Shown: in pieces, positions 1-9,527 of the stretch | Layout of the letters: each line of letters starts with the position of its first letter | Position numbering within the stretch: position 1 is the stretch's first letter | Source: Chromatium okenii | Lineage (GTDB): Bacteria > Pseudomonadota > Gammaproteobacteria > Chromatiales > Chromatiaceae | DNA: 64,000 bases | Assembly (NCBI RefSeq): GCF_016583745.1 | Contig: NZ_NRRQ01000011.1 | Span: forward strand, 1 to 64,000 | Reading direction: 5' to 3' | The notes under the pieces: model-generated | What the model saw: only the letters and a program-made list of their open reading frames with translations | Told to the model about the DNA's origin: nothing | Database searches by the model: none | Program-made: the position numbers and the translations under genes

Positions 1-536
1 AGCGCCAACTTCGCCGAACCCGTCACGATTGGCGTGTCATCGCCGGGGAAATCATATTTGGAGAGCAGTTCGCGCACTTCCATTTCAACCAATTCGAGCA
101 GCTCAGGATCGTCGAGCATGTCCGCCTTGTTGAGATACACCACGATATAAGGAACACCAACCTGCCGTGACAGCAGAATGTGTTCCCGCGTCTGCGGCAT
201 CGGACCGTCAGCAGCAGACACCACCAAAATGGCACCGTCCATCTGCGCCGCGCCGGTAATCATGTTCTTGACATAATCCGCGTGACCGGGGCAGTCAACG
301 TGCGCGTAATGGCGCTGATTGCTCTCATATTCGACGTGCGCTGTTGCAATCGTGATTCCACGCGCCCGTTCTTCCGGTGCGTTATCAATCTGATCGTAGG
401 CCCGCGCCTCACCACCAAACTTCTTTGATTGGTGGGTGGTAATTGCTGCCGTCAGCGTGGTTTTGCCGTGATCAACATGACCAATGGTGCCAACGTTGAC
501 GTGTGGCTTACTCCGTTGAAACTTTTCTTTTGACAT
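1..536 (-). CDS. tuf: Elongation factor Tu (5' part; runs off the window)
   Basis: EF-Tu delivers aminoacyl-tRNA to the ribosome as a GTPase. The first ~178 codons are present, read leftwards from an ATG at 534-536; the gene continues beyond base 1. The protein opens with [20 protein letters not shown] and carries the P-loop GHVDHGKT, the switch region with RGITI, the DCPGH motif and the NKAD guanine-specificity motif. Three tRNA genes lie directly upstream on the same strand, the arrangement of the enterobacterial tufB locus, so tRNAs and tuf are probably co-transcribed. The family assignment is certain; whether a second tuf copy exists elsewhere cannot be seen. Confidence 0.97.
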   Translation of the reverse strand, partial: MSKEKFQRSKPHVNVGTIGHVDHGKTTLTAAITTHQSKKFGGEARAYDQIDNAPEERARGITIATAHVEYESNQRHYAHVDCPGHADYVKNMITGAAQMDGAILVVSAADGPMPQTREHILLSRQVGVPYIVVYLNKADMLDDPELLELVEMEVRELLSKYDFPGDDTPIVTGSAKLA

Positions 537-608
537 GAACGGCTCTCCGCATGGTTCAAATCGACAAGACGTGTTATTGAAAACACGCAAACGGCTTATT
601 ACAAAATT

Positions 609-684
609 TGGAGCCCATGATCGGAGTCGAACCGATGACCTCACCCTTACCAAGGGTGTGCTCTACCAACTGAGCTACATGGGC
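609..684 (-). tRNA. tRNA-Thr (anticodon GGT)
   Basis: Read on the minus strand this 76-nt cloverleaf begins GCCCATG and closes with CATGGGC, discriminator T and an encoded CCA. The anticodon loop CTTGGTA gives anticodon GGT, and the T-loop GGTTCGACTCC is standard. It is the tRNA nearest tuf, in the position of thrT in the E. coli tufB operon. Confidence 0.95.
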
Positions 685-721
685 AAATAATAAAACTTTC
701 GACTGCAAACTAAAAAAGCGA

Positions 722-795
722 TGGAGCGGGTGATGGGAATCGAACCCACACCATCAGCTTGGAAGGCTGAGGTTCTACCGTTGAACTACACCCGC
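722..795 (-). tRNA. tRNA-Gly (anticodon TCC)
   Basis: The minus-strand cloverleaf of 74 nt has acceptor GCGGGTG/CACCCGC, discriminator T and encoded CCA. The anticodon stem-loop CAGCCTTCCAAGCTG gives TCC. It is the middle member of the Tyr-Gly-Thr series that precedes tuf. Confidence 0.95.
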
Positions 796-847
796 CTTAT
801 TACACACGCAAGCCGAATAAAACCGCTAATCGCACATCGTATTTTTT

Positions 848-932
848 TGGTGGAGGGGGGAGGATTCGAACCTCCGAAGGCTGAGCCGGCAGATTTACAG
901 TCTGATCCCTTTGACCGCTCGGGAACCCCTCC
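848..932 (-). tRNA. tRNA-Tyr (anticodon GTA)
   Basis: An 85-nt minus-strand tRNA with a long variable arm, as expected for tRNA-Tyr. The acceptor is GGAGGGG/CCCCTCC with discriminator A and encoded CCA, and the anticodon loop ACTGTAAAT gives GTA. It is the first gene of the tRNA-tuf cluster; the promoter should lie between 932 and the divergent ugd gene. Confidence 0.95.
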
Positions 933-1067
933 AAACAAGCCGCGCATTATAGAGATCGCTTTCGCGTCACGTCAACTGTCTTATGCGCTCCGCAACTCAA
1001 ATTTTTCACCTGTGAACTGATATTATTTGTTCCACGCCTCTTAAATCCTGTGTTGTGGATCAAAAAA

Positions 1068-2405
1068 ATGGATGTCACGATTTTCGGTAGCGGTTATGTC
1101 GGTCTCGTCACCGGCGTTTGTTTGGCTGAAGTGGGCAATAACGTGCTGTGTATCGACGTCGATCCCGCCAAGATCGACCTACTCAATAACGGTGGCGTCC
1201 CCATTCACGAGCCCGGCTTAGAGGAACTCATTAAAAGTAACCGCGAAGCCGGGCGGATACACTTTTCTACTGACGCAGAAGCCGGCGTCAAACACGGGCT
1301 GTTTCAATTTATCGCCGTCGGCACCCCACCCGATGAAGATGGTTCCGCTGATCTGCAATACGTCCTCGCCGTCGCCCGCACCATTGCGCAACACATGGAT
1401 GCGTATCGCGTCGTGGTGGACAAATCGACCGTGCCGGTTGGCACCGCCGACAAAGTAGCGGCAGTGATGCGCGACACCTTGGCTGCCCGCGAAGTCAGCT
1501 TTGAATTTGATGTTGTTTCCAACCCCGAATTTCTCAAAGAAGGCGCAGCAATTGACGATTTTATGCGCCCAGATCGCATCATCGTTGGCACCGACAATCC
1601 GCGCACCGCCGAATTATTACGCGCCCTCTATGCGCCATTTAATCGCAACCGCGACCGCTTAATGACGATGGACGTGCGCTCGGCGGAATTCACCAAATAC
1701 GCCGCCAACGCCATGCTGGCGACCAAAATCAGTTTCATGAACGAATTATCCAACATCGCCGAAGCAGTGGGCGCAGACATCGAGCGCGTCCGCATCGGCA
1801 TCGGCTCCGACCCCCGCATCGGCTACCAATTCATTTATCCCGGCTGCGGCTACGGCGGCTCCTGTTTTCCCAAAGATGTCCGCGCTTTGGAACAAACCGC
1901 CCGCAGCCTCGGCTACGAACCGCAATTGCTCCACGCCGTTGAAGCCGTCAATTTTCGGCAAAAAGACTTATTATTCAACAAAATCAACGCCTATTTTCAG
2001 GGCGACTTGCGCGGGCGCGTCATCGCAGTTTGGGGGCTGGCATTCAAACCCAACACCGACGACATGCGCGAAGCACCCAGCCGTGCGTTATTGGAAGCGT
2101 TATGGGCAGCGGGAGCACTTGTGCAAGCCTTTGATCCGGTAGCAATTCCTGAAGCCAGCCGCATTTATGGCGAACGCGAAGATTTCACCCTCGCCGCCGA
2201 CGCGATGGCAGCACTGCACAATGCCGACGCGCTGGCGCTCGTGACCGAATGGTCGCAATTCCGCAGCCCCAATTTTGGCGTCATTCGACACATGCTCAAA
2301 ACGCCCGTCATCTTCGACGGACGCAACGCCCTCGACGGCAGTCTCGCCACCGCCGCCGGTCTCACCTACATCTCAATCGGGCGTCTCCCGCGCCTACCTG
2401 ATTGA
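1068..2405 (+). CDS. ugd: UDP-glucose 6-dehydrogenase
   Basis: Oxidises UDP-glucose twice with NAD+ to UDP-glucuronate, a precursor of surface polysaccharides. The 445-residue product starts [16 protein letters not shown], with the Rossmann GxGxxG at residues 7-12. The catalytic cysteine sits in GGSCFPKD at about residue 266, and the UDP-binding C-terminal domain is complete. I use the ATG at 1068, which places the Rossmann strand at the N-terminus as in relatives; a GTG at 1050 would add six residues. The gene is divergent from the tRNA cluster and followed by a 200-bp gap without a recognisable gene. Family assignment is firm; the polysaccharide it serves is not visible here. Confidence 0.95.
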   Translation: MDVTIFGSGYVGLVTGVCLAEVGNNVLCIDVDPAKIDLLNNGGVPIHEPGLEELIKSNREAGRIHFSTDAEAGVKHGLFQFIAVGTPPDEDGSADLQYVLAVARTIAQHMDAYRVVVDKSTVPVGTADKVAAVMRDTLAAREVSFEFDVVSNPEFLKEGAAIDDFMRPDRIIVGTDNPRTAELLRALYAPFNRNRDRLMTMDVRSAEFTKYAANAMLATKISFMNELSNIAEAVGADIERVRIGIGSDPRIGYQFIYPGCGYGGSCFPKDVRALEQTARSLGYEPQLLHAVEAVNFRQKDLLFNKINAYFQGDLRGRVIAVWGLAFKPNTDDMREAPSRALLEALWAAGALVQAFDPVAIPEASRIYGEREDFTLAADAMAALHNADALALVTEWSQFRSPNFGVIRHMLKTPVIFDGRNALDGSLATAAGLTYISIGRLPRLPD

Positions 2406-2608
2406 TTTCATTTGCTTTGGCGATCATCAACGGTCGTCAAAGCGCCCCCAGTCGCACCCGTTTCCAGTCCGCGCCAACCGCATCGCAATTGCGAATTGTC
2501 AATCTGGTTTCCCGAATTAACGGGAGCCTGTGCTAAATTTGCCCCCGTCGATTTGCAATTGAGCAGCGACGACCACCAACAAAAAATCGAATTGAGGGGG
2601 AATGTTTT

Positions 2609-3964
2609 ATGCGATTCACACGCTCCGCGCTGACCATTGGCATCGTCTGCGTCCTGCCATTTGCAATGCCAGCTCAGGCAACGAATGGTTATTTATCACA
2701 CGGTTACGGCACAAAAAGTAAAGGCATGGCGGGCACGGGAGCCGCGTTGCCGCAAGACGCGATGACCGCCACCACCAACGTCGCCGGCACCGTATGGGTA
2801 GGGCAGCGTTTAGATATTGGTTTTTCACTTTTTCAACCCAATCGTGAATACACCCAACACGCATCAACCAATCTTGCCAATAATGGTTATCCGCCAATGC
2901 CAATTGGCAGCAATGCGAATTATACTGGCACTATTGAAAGTGAAAATGATCTCTTTCTTATTCCACATTTTGCCTACAGCCAACCGCTTGATGATGTCAG
3001 CGCAATTGGGGTCGCGCTATACGGCAATGGCGGCATGAATACCAGTTATGATCACCATGATACCGCCTATGGCATGGGCACTTATGGCGGCGCAATGGCA
3101 ACGCCATCAGATGCAACCACCGGCGTTGATTTAATGCAGGTAGCACTGAATCTGAATTATTCACGCAAAGTCGCCGACAATTTTTCAGTTGGTGGCGGCA
3201 TGATTTTAGCGTATCAAATGTTCAAAGCCGAAGGCTTTTCTAGTTTTGGCGGCATGGTTGCCGATGGCAATCCCCAAGCGTTATCTAATCAAGGTCGTGA
3301 AACCGTTCCCGGTTTAGGATTTCAATTGGGCGCGTTATGGCAAATGAGTGATCAACTCGCGCTGGGCGCGGCTTATCAAAGCCAAGTGGATTTCAAACGC
3401 TTTGGCAGTTATTCCGATTTATTTGCAAAACGTGGTGATTTGAATGCACCCGCATTTGTGAATATCGGTCTCGCCTTCAAAGCCACTTCAGACCTGACTT
3501 TTGCATTTGATGTCCAACACATTTGGTATAGCGACATTGATGCGTTAAGCAATGACATGACCAATAACATCCAGCTTTGCATGGCAGGTCAAATAGAGCA
3601 TTGTCTTGGTGGTAGTCAAGGCGTTGGGTTTGGTTGGCGCGATATGACCGTGTATAAAATTGGCGCACAATGGGCAATGCAACCTGATTTAACTTTGCGT
3701 GCTGGTTATAGCTATGGCAAACAACCTATTCCGCGTGATGGCGTATTATTTAATGTGGTTGCTCCCGCACTCATTGAACACCATTTCACGTTAGGACTCA
3801 CTAAAGCAATCACGCAAAATAGTGAAATCAATCTTGCTGCCATGTATGCGCCGCAAAAAGACCTTGATTGTGGTTGTGAATTACCCTTTTCTGGTGGCGC
3901 GAAATCCATCAATATCGCCATGGATCAAATGGAGCTTGAGCTCAGTTTTGGTTTGAAATTCTAA
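2609..3964 (+). CDS. OmpP1/FadL-family outer-membrane transporter
   Basis: A 451-residue outer-membrane beta-barrel of the FadL/TodX family, which moves hydrophobic compounds such as long-chain fatty acids across the outer membrane. A Sec signal peptide ends at PAQA (residues ~21-25). The mature N-terminus TNGYLSHGYGTKSKGMAG is the typical FadL hatch sequence, and the C-terminus ends in the aromatic strand LELSFGLKF. A strong Shine-Dalgarno GAGGGGG lies about ten bases before the ATG. The real substrate is unknown; a separate role in uptake of aromatic or sulfurous hydrophobic compounds is possible. The gene stands alone, with about 180 bp to pilU. Confidence 0.85.
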   Translation: MRFTRSALTIGIVCVLPFAMPAQATNGYLSHGYGTKSKGMAGTGAALPQDAMTATTNVAGTVWVGQRLDIGFSLFQPNREYTQHASTNLANNGYPPMPIGSNANYTGTIESENDLFLIPHFAYSQPLDDVSAIGVALYGNGGMNTSYDHHDTAYGMGTYGGAMATPSDATTGVDLMQVALNLNYSRKVADNFSVGGGMILAYQMFKAEGFSSFGGMVADGNPQALSNQGRETVPGLGFQLGALWQMSDQLALGAAYQSQVDFKRFGSYSDLFAKRGDLNAPAFVNIGLAFKATSDLTFAFDVQHIWYSDIDALSNDMTNNIQLCMAGQIEHCLGGSQGVGFGWRDMTVYKIGAQWAMQPDLTLRAGYSYGKQPIPRDGVLFNVVAPALIEHHFTLGLTKAITQNSEINLAAMYAPQKDLDCGCELPFSGGAKSINIAMDQMELELSFGLKF

Positions 3965-4148
3965 TTTCCGCACTACTTGAATGCGTCCCCGGATCACGGG
4001 TGACGCATCGCCCCGCGTTTACCCCGCCCCAGATTATTTTGCATCGACAATGCCTTTGCGGTTCTAATTGATTCACTGCTGCGGCGCATCGCGTCATCCT
4101 CCGCTTGCTGCCGCAATGATTGCGCAATGAAAACCACAGGAGTGCATT

Positions 4149-5387
4149 ATGGATCGTCAGCAAGCAGCGCATTTTATGCTCGAATGTTTGCGTAAAATGC
4201 TCGTTAAAAAAGGTTCCGACTTATTCATTTCGGCGGGGTTTCCGCCGGCCTGCAAAATTGATGGGCGCATGACGCCCATGAGTAGCCAGATTTTGAGCGG
4301 TGAACAAACCAACATTTTGGTACGTTCAATTATGAATGACCGCCAAGTCCGCGATTTTGATGCCCATAAAGAATGCAACTTTGCCATTAACCCGCAAGAC
4401 ATCGGACGCTTCCGCGTCAATGCGTTTGTGCAACAAGGCTTGTGCGGAGCGGTATTGCGGACAATTAACGCCACCATTCCCACGCTTGATGAATTGAATT
4501 TGCCGCCCGCATTAAAAGAAATCGTGATGAAAAAGCGCGGCATGGTGTTAATGGTTGGCGGCACCGGCTCGGGTAAATCAACGTCATTAGCGGCGATGCT
4601 GGGGTATCGCAATGAAAACAGCTATGGTCATATCATTACTATTGAAGACCCAGTTGAATATGTGCATCCGCATCGCAATTGTTTAATTACGCAGCGCGAA
4701 GTTGGCGTTGATACTGAAAACTGGGATGCCGCTCTCATCAATACCCTGCGGCAAGCACCGGATGTCATTTTAATCGGGGAAATTCGCACCCGTGAAACGA
4801 TGGAACATGCGATTAACTTTTCAGAAACGGGTCATCTATGTTTGTCAACATTACACGCTAACAATGCGAATCAGGCGCTGGATCGTATTATTAACTTGTT
4901 CACCGAAGAACGGCGCAGTCAATTATTGATGGACCTTTCGCTGAATCTCAACGCCATTATTTCCCAACGCCTGCTGCCCTGTACCAATGGCGGACGCATT
5001 GCCGCAGTTGAGGTAATGATTAACTCACCGTTAATTCAAGATTTGATTTTCAAGGGCGATGTGGGTGGTATTAAAGGCGTGATGAAGCGTTCGCGGGAAT
5101 TGGGAATGCAGACCTTTGATATGGCGCTGTTTGATTTATATGAGGCGGGCAAAATTAGTTATGAAGACGCGCTGCGCAATGCAGATTCTATGAACGGACT
5201 GCGTTTAGCAATTAAGCTGGAAGGTCACGAAGCACGCACTCGCGGTCAAAAAGATCAAGCGCCAAACTTGACACTGGCAACGGAAGAAGATGAAGAAGCA
5301 TTGTTTGATTCTGATGTATTCGGTGCGGTGTCGCGCATTGAAGAAGCTCCGGTTGATTTAATCAATCCGGCGCATGTAAAAAGTTGA
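4149..5387 (+). CDS. pilU: PilU-type twitching-motility ATPase (first copy)
   Basis: Cytoplasmic hexameric ATPase of the PilT/PilU family that assists type IV pilus retraction. The 412-residue protein has Walker A GGTGSGKST at about residues 137-145, an Asp box ITIEDPVEYVH, Walker B region VILIGEIRTRETME and the His box STLHANNANQALDRIINLF. GEIRTRETMEHA resembles PilU rather than PilT (GEMRDLETI). A C-terminal acidic tail (EEDEEALFDSDVF) extends beyond the core. AGGAG precedes the ATG by seven bases. It is followed after 24 bp by a paralogue in the same orientation, so the two are probably co-transcribed. No pilT is seen nearby. Confidence 0.88.
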   Translation: MDRQQAAHFMLECLRKMLVKKGSDLFISAGFPPACKIDGRMTPMSSQILSGEQTNILVRSIMNDRQVRDFDAHKECNFAINPQDIGRFRVNAFVQQGLCGAVLRTINATIPTLDELNLPPALKEIVMKKRGMVLMVGGTGSGKSTSLAAMLGYRNENSYGHIITIEDPVEYVHPHRNCLITQREVGVDTENWDAALINTLRQAPDVILIGEIRTRETMEHAINFSETGHLCLSTLHANNANQALDRIINLFTEERRSQLLMDLSLNLNAIISQRLLPCTNGGRIAAVEVMINSPLIQDLIFKGDVGGIKGVMKRSRELGMQTFDMALFDLYEAGKISYEDALRNADSMNGLRLAIKLEGHEARTRGQKDQAPNLTLATEEDEEALFDSDVFGAVSRIEEAPVDLINPAHVKS

Positions 5388-5411
5388 TGACAATCACAGG
5401 CGACCTATTGC

Positions 5412-6467
5412 ATGGATATCACGCCTTATCTTGAAATGATGGTGCGCTATAAAGCCTCGGACCTCTTTTTTAATCCGGGTGCGCCAGTAAAAATTAAAAT
5501 TGAGGGCTTAATTCGCTCAATTGGTGAGTCGGTATTAACTCCTGAACTGTGCGCTGCTGCCTTAAATTCTATTCTGGATGCGCAGCAAAAAAGCGACTTT
5601 GAACAAGCACTTGAGCTAGATTTTGCAATTGCGCTTGAAGATCGCGCTCGGTTTCGCGTCAATGCTTATTTCCAGCGCGGTCAGCCCGCAATGGTATTGC
5701 GCTATATTCGCGCCAACATTCCCTCAATGGCAGAATTGAATTTACCGCCTCTGCTCTCGCAGATCATTATGAGCAAGCGCGGCATTATTTTAATGGTTGG
5801 CGCGACTGGCTCGGGTAAATCGACGACCTTAGCGGCAATGATTGATCATCGGAATGCGAGTGCTTCTGGTCACATTGTGACAATTGAAGACCCGGTAGAA
5901 TTTGTACATTCACATAAACAGTGCATTATTAGTCAGCGGGAAGTGGGCGTCGATACGCACAGTTATGCGAATGCGTTAAAAAGTGTATTGCGTGAAGCGC
6001 CAGATGTGATTTTAATTGGCGAAATTCGGACGCGGGAGACAATGGAAGCGGCATTGGAACTGGCTGGCACCGGTCATCTTGCGATTTCAACGTTACATGC
6101 TAACAATGCGCATCAAGCGTTAAAACGCATTATTAACATGTTTCCGCAAGAAATGCACAATACGTTATTTATGGATTTGTCGATTTATTTGCAAGCCATT
6201 CTTTCGCAGCGGTTAGTAAAAACAGCAACGGGAGCGCGTTGTGCGGCAATTGAAACGCTGGTGAATACGCCGCACATTGCCGATTTAATTCGAGATGGGC
6301 GCGTGGATGAGGTGATTGAAGCGATGCAAAATAGCGGTCACGAAGGAATTAAAACCTTTGATGATGCGTTGTTGACGTTGTATCGTGAAGGGCGCATTAC
6401 TTTAGAAGAAGCCTTGGCAAATGCGGATTCAGCACCGAATTTAGAAGCAAAGGTGCATTTCGGTTAA
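5412..6467 (+). CDS. PilU-like twitching-motility ATPase (second copy)
   Basis: A 351-residue paralogue of the preceding gene with the same motif order: Walker A GATGSGKST (about 130-138), Asp box VTIEDPVEFVH, Walker B VILIGEIRTRETME and STLHANNAHQALKRIINMF. It lacks the acidic C-terminal tail of the first copy. Both keep the PilU-like GEIRTRETME, so this looks like a tandem pilU duplication that has diverged rather than a classical pilT-pilU pair. The two products could form a mixed hexamer or have divided functions; that is inference. Confidence 0.82.
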   Translation: MDITPYLEMMVRYKASDLFFNPGAPVKIKIEGLIRSIGESVLTPELCAAALNSILDAQQKSDFEQALELDFAIALEDRARFRVNAYFQRGQPAMVLRYIRANIPSMAELNLPPLLSQIIMSKRGIILMVGATGSGKSTTLAAMIDHRNASASGHIVTIEDPVEFVHSHKQCIISQREVGVDTHSYANALKSVLREAPDVILIGEIRTRETMEAALELAGTGHLAISTLHANNAHQALKRIINMFPQEMHNTLFMDLSIYLQAILSQRLVKTATGARCAAIETLVNTPHIADLIRDGRVDEVIEAMQNSGHEGIKTFDDALLTLYREGRITLEEALANADSAPNLEAKVHFG

Positions 6468-6484
6468 TTTGCGGAGTGCGAATC

Positions 6485-6769
6485 ATGCTGATGAAATGGG
6501 GGTTATTTGTGGCGGCGCTGGCGTTATTCACTACCGCGCTTGTTGCTGATGAACGTGTGCTGCGCAGTGGTGATTGGGGAGCGGCATTTGTGGAACGCGA
6601 TGGCGTGATTTATCCCGCAATTAAAGGTACATCAACGCCAGATTATGGAGCGCGAGAACGGCTCATTATTCGTGATGGCAAGGTGTATGAAGCAATCCCC
6701 GGCACGACGACGCCAGATTATGGCAGTGGACGGTATTTATTCCAGAATGAAGAGCGAGAAGATGATTAA
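6485..6769 (+). CDS. Small exported protein with a duplicated motif
   Basis: A 94-residue protein of unknown function. I place the start at the ATG at 6485 because GGAG lies eight bases upstream. Residues 1-~21 (MLMKWGLFVAALALFTTALV) form a signal peptide. The mature part consists of two related units, RDGVIYPAIKGTSTPDYG and RDGKVYEAIPGTTTPDYG, separated by a short linker, and ends in an acidic tail. It lies 17 bp after the second pilU copy and is probably in the same transcript, so a link to pilus function or the envelope is possible but unproven. Confidence 0.7.
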   Translation: MLMKWGLFVAALALFTTALVADERVLRSGDWGAAFVERDGVIYPAIKGTSTPDYGARERLIIRDGKVYEAIPGTTTPDYGSGRYLFQNEEREDD

Positions 6770-6801
6770 ATGTAGCGTCGTTTTTCAGCGCAGTGATTTT
6801 G

Positions 6802-7872
6802 ATGTCTAATCCGACTTCTTTGCAGATTGTGGCGAGTAAAAAACTCGGTGGTGCTGAGTATTGGTTTCAGCGGTTTAGTTGCGCATTAGCGGCGCAAGGT
6901 GCGGCAGTTGCAGTGGCCATTCGGTGTCGCAGCGAATTAAAGGATTTGGAATTCGGCACGCTGCCGGTTCATCAATTGCCATTTCATACCACTTGGGACC
7001 CGTTATCGCGTCGCGCCGTCGCTGCGCTTATTCAACGCACGCGCCCAGACATCGTGCAAACCTATATGGGACGGGCGACGCGCTTGACGCAGCCGCCGCC
7101 GGGCACGGTACACCTCGCCCGCCTCGGCGGTTATTACGCGCTCGCGCCGTATCGCCACGCGCACGGCTGGATTGGCAACACGCGGGCGCTGTGCGAGTGG
7201 ATGATTGCTAACGGTTTTCCCGCCGAGCGCGTGTATCATATTTACAACTTTGCGACACCAGCGCCGCCGGTCGCGCCAGCACAATTGGCAGCACTGCGCC
7301 AGCAGCTTGGGATTCCAGCGGAAGCGTGGGTGCTGGTGACGCTGGGGCGCTTTGTGGCATTTAAGGGACATCGCCATCTGCTCGCGGCGCTCGCACGGCT
7401 GCCGGCAACCATCGCCGGACGTCCGTTGCGGCTGGTGATGCTCGGTGATGGACCGTTGGCAGCGACCCTGCGCCAGCAGGCGCGGGCAACGCAGCAGGAG
7501 CAGCGAATCGTGTGGACGGGCTGGCAAACTGAGCCAACGCCTTTTGTGCAAATGGCTGATTTGGTTGTATTTCCATCGCTGGATGCCGAGCCATTTGGCA
7601 ACGTGATGCTGGATGCGTGGCGCTGCGGCAAACCGTTATTAACCACGCAATTTCGCGGAGCGCGTGAAGTCGCTCGTCATGGCGACGATGCGTGGTGTGT
7701 GCCGTGTGAAGATGACGCGGCACTCGCGGCTGGCATTCAAACGCTATTGCTTGATGAGACCTTGCGGCGCGATCTCGCAGCGCGGGGCAGTGCGCGAGTG
7801 GCGGGCGAATTCAGCCGCGAGACCATCGTCAATCAATATCTCGATCTTTATCGGCGACTGACCGGCGCGTGA
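6802..7872 (+). CDS. GT-B glycosyltransferase (GT4 type)
   Basis: A cytoplasmic or membrane-associated glycosyltransferase of about 356 residues. Visible features are an N-terminal acceptor domain starting LQIVASKKLGGAEYW and a C-terminal GT4 domain with LVTLGRFVAFKGH, RLVMLGDGPL and the donor-binding stretch FPSLDAEPFGNVMLDAWRCGKP containing the E-x7-E motif. The donor sugar and acceptor are unknown; lipopolysaccharide or a surface glycan is likely. I use ATG 6802; GTG at 6793 would add three residues. Its stop overlaps a possible GTG for the following bioH, so it may be translationally linked to the biotin genes although functionally unrelated. Confidence 0.85.
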   Translation: MSNPTSLQIVASKKLGGAEYWFQRFSCALAAQGAAVAVAIRCRSELKDLEFGTLPVHQLPFHTTWDPLSRRAVAALIQRTRPDIVQTYMGRATRLTQPPPGTVHLARLGGYYALAPYRHAHGWIGNTRALCEWMIANGFPAERVYHIYNFATPAPPVAPAQLAALRQQLGIPAEAWVLVTLGRFVAFKGHRHLLAALARLPATIAGRPLRLVMLGDGPLAATLRQQARATQQEQRIVWTGWQTEPTPFVQMADLVVFPSLDAEPFGNVMLDAWRCGKPLLTTQFRGAREVARHGDDAWCVPCEDDAALAAGIQTLLLDETLRRDLAARGSARVAGEFSRETIVNQYLDLYRRLTGA

Positions 7873-7913
7873 CGACCGGCACTCCGCGTCACCCAAATTT
7901 TGAGCATTTACAA

Positions 7914-8681
7914 ATGTCTACAGGCTTTATTGATGAATTGGTCATGTTGCACGGCTGGGGCATGAATGCCGCCGTGTGGAATGACTGCGACCCGGCAGCG
8001 TGGGGCGGCGCAGCGCAGCATCGGATTGAACTCCCCGGTCACGGTAACAGCCCATTTTTGCCGTCACTCAACACGCTCTGGCGCTGGGCGGATGCCTGTT
8101 TGGAAGCTGCACCGCCGCAAGCAGTGTGGCTCGGCTGGTCGCTCGGCGGGCTGGTCGCGCTGGCGGCAGCTTTGCGAGCACCCAAGCGCGTCACTGGTTT
8201 AATTCTGCTGACGGCGACGCCGCGTTTCGTGCAGGCAGTCGATTGGTCGCCAGCCATGCCGGAGACCACGCTCACGCAGTTTTATGACGAATTACGCGCT
8301 GATCCGAGCGCGACGCTGGCGCGATTTTTGGCGCTGCAAGTGCGCGGCAGTGAGAGCGCCCGTGACACGCTGCGCCAGCTTCGAGCGGAATTGGCGACCA
8401 AACCAGTGCCGCAGCCCGCTGCGCTGGCGCTGGGATTGGAGCTGCTGCGGGATGAGGATTTGCGCGGACAACTGCCAGATATTCGTTGCCCGGCGCTGTG
8501 GTTATTTGGCAGTCACGATGCGCTGGTTCCCGCCAAGGTCGCAGAACGGGTGGAAGTATTGATGCCCGGGGCGCAGACCGAAATCATCGCTGGCGCGGCT
8601 CATGCCCCGCATCTGTCGCATCCGCTGGAAACGGCGCGAGCGATGCGTGCATTTTTTGCCACGCTGCCAGCGCCAGCATGA
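7914..8681 (+). CDS. bioH: Pimeloyl-ACP methyl ester esterase
   Basis: BioH is an alpha/beta hydrolase that frees pimeloyl-ACP from its methyl ester, ending the BioC-BioH pimelate route of biotin synthesis. The sequence shows the oxyanion segment LHGWGMNAAVW, the nucleophile elbow WLGWSLGGL (serine of GWSLGG), and the catalytic histidine in AAHAPHLSHP, all typical of BioH. Length (~255 residues from ATG 7914) fits the family; a GTG at 7869 overlapping the previous stop would give a non-conserved extension. It is coupled to bioC by an ATGA overlap. Confidence 0.9.
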   Translation: MSTGFIDELVMLHGWGMNAAVWNDCDPAAWGGAAQHRIELPGHGNSPFLPSLNTLWRWADACLEAAPPQAVWLGWSLGGLVALAAALRAPKRVTGLILLTATPRFVQAVDWSPAMPETTLTQFYDELRADPSATLARFLALQVRGSESARDTLRQLRAELATKPVPQPAALALGLELLRDEDLRGQLPDIRCPALWLFGSHDALVPAKVAERVEVLMPGAQTEIIAGAAHAPHLSHPLETARAMRAFFATLPAPA

Positions 8682-9517
8682 CAACGCACTTCGTTGATAA
8701 AGCGCACGTTCGCCGCAGTTTTGCGCGAGCGGCGAGCAGTTATGACGCGGTGGCGGTGCTCCAGCGCGAGTTGAGCGACCGGCTCATTGAGCGGCTCGAC
8801 GTGGTGCGGCTGCAACCGCAGCGGGTGCTGGATTTGGGCTGCGGCACCGGTCACGCGCTCACTGCGTTGCAGCGCCGTTATCCCAAAGCGCAACACCTCG
8901 CGCTGGATGTCGCGCACCCGATGCTGCTGCAAGCGCGGCGACGCGGGCGCTGGTGGCGACGTCCGTTGTGCATTTGCGGCGATGCGGAACTGCTGCCGCT
9001 GGCACCGGCGACGGTGGATTTAATTGTGTCGAATGCGACGCTGCAATGGTGCGATTTACCGCTGGCGCTGGCGGAATGTCGGCGCGTGCTGCGACCGGGC
9101 GGGCTGCTGATGTTCACCACTTTTGGGCGCGGCACGCTGAGTGAATTGCGCCAAGCGTGGGCGCAGGTTGACGGTTATCCCCACGTCAGCCCGTTTTTAG
9201 ATTTGCACGACGTGGGCGACGCGCTGGTGCAGGCGCGGTTTGCCGATCCGGTGATTGATGTCGAACGGCTGACGTTGACGTATCAACGTCTGCGCGACCT
9301 GATGGTTGACCTCAAAACGTTGGGTGCGCACAACGCGACGCCAGATCGCGCTCGCGGCTTGACCGGGCGGACGCGCATGATGGCGGTTGAGCAAGCGTAT
9401 GAATTCCATCGACACGCGGGCGATTTACCGGCCAGTTATGAGGTGATTTATGGTCACGCTTGGGCACCGGAGCCTGCTGCGACCTCGCGTCAACAATTCG
9501 TGCGTTTTCCCGACTGA
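8678..9517 (+). CDS. bioC: Malonyl-ACP O-methyltransferase
   Basis: BioC methylates the free carboxylate of malonyl-ACP so that fatty-acid synthesis can build pimelate. The 279-residue product begins MTTHFVDKAHVRRSFARAAS, a BioC-like N-terminus with the conserved SFARAASSYD. The SAM motif is VLDLGCGTGHAL, followed by LSNATLQW-like VSNATLQWCD and the motif LRPGGLLMFTTFG. The start at 8678 overlaps the bioH stop (ATGA), indicating coupling. bioD follows after 10 bp. bioB, bioF and bioA are not in this window. Confidence 0.92.
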   Translation: MTTHFVDKAHVRRSFARAASSYDAVAVLQRELSDRLIERLDVVRLQPQRVLDLGCGTGHALTALQRRYPKAQHLALDVAHPMLLQARRRGRWWRRPLCICGDAELLPLAPATVDLIVSNATLQWCDLPLALAECRRVLRPGGLLMFTTFGRGTLSELRQAWAQVDGYPHVSPFLDLHDVGDALVQARFADPVIDVERLTLTYQRLRDLMVDLKTLGAHNATPDRARGLTGRTRMMAVEQAYEFHRHAGDLPASYEVIYGHAWAPEPAATSRQQFVRFPD

Positions 9518-9527
9518 CGCCTAAAAA

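Noticed and set aside
721-1020. Open frame starting MERVMGIEPTPSAWKAE on the plus strand
   Set aside because: It lies antisense across tRNA-Gly and tRNA-Tyr; this is a well-known false protein produced by tRNA genes.
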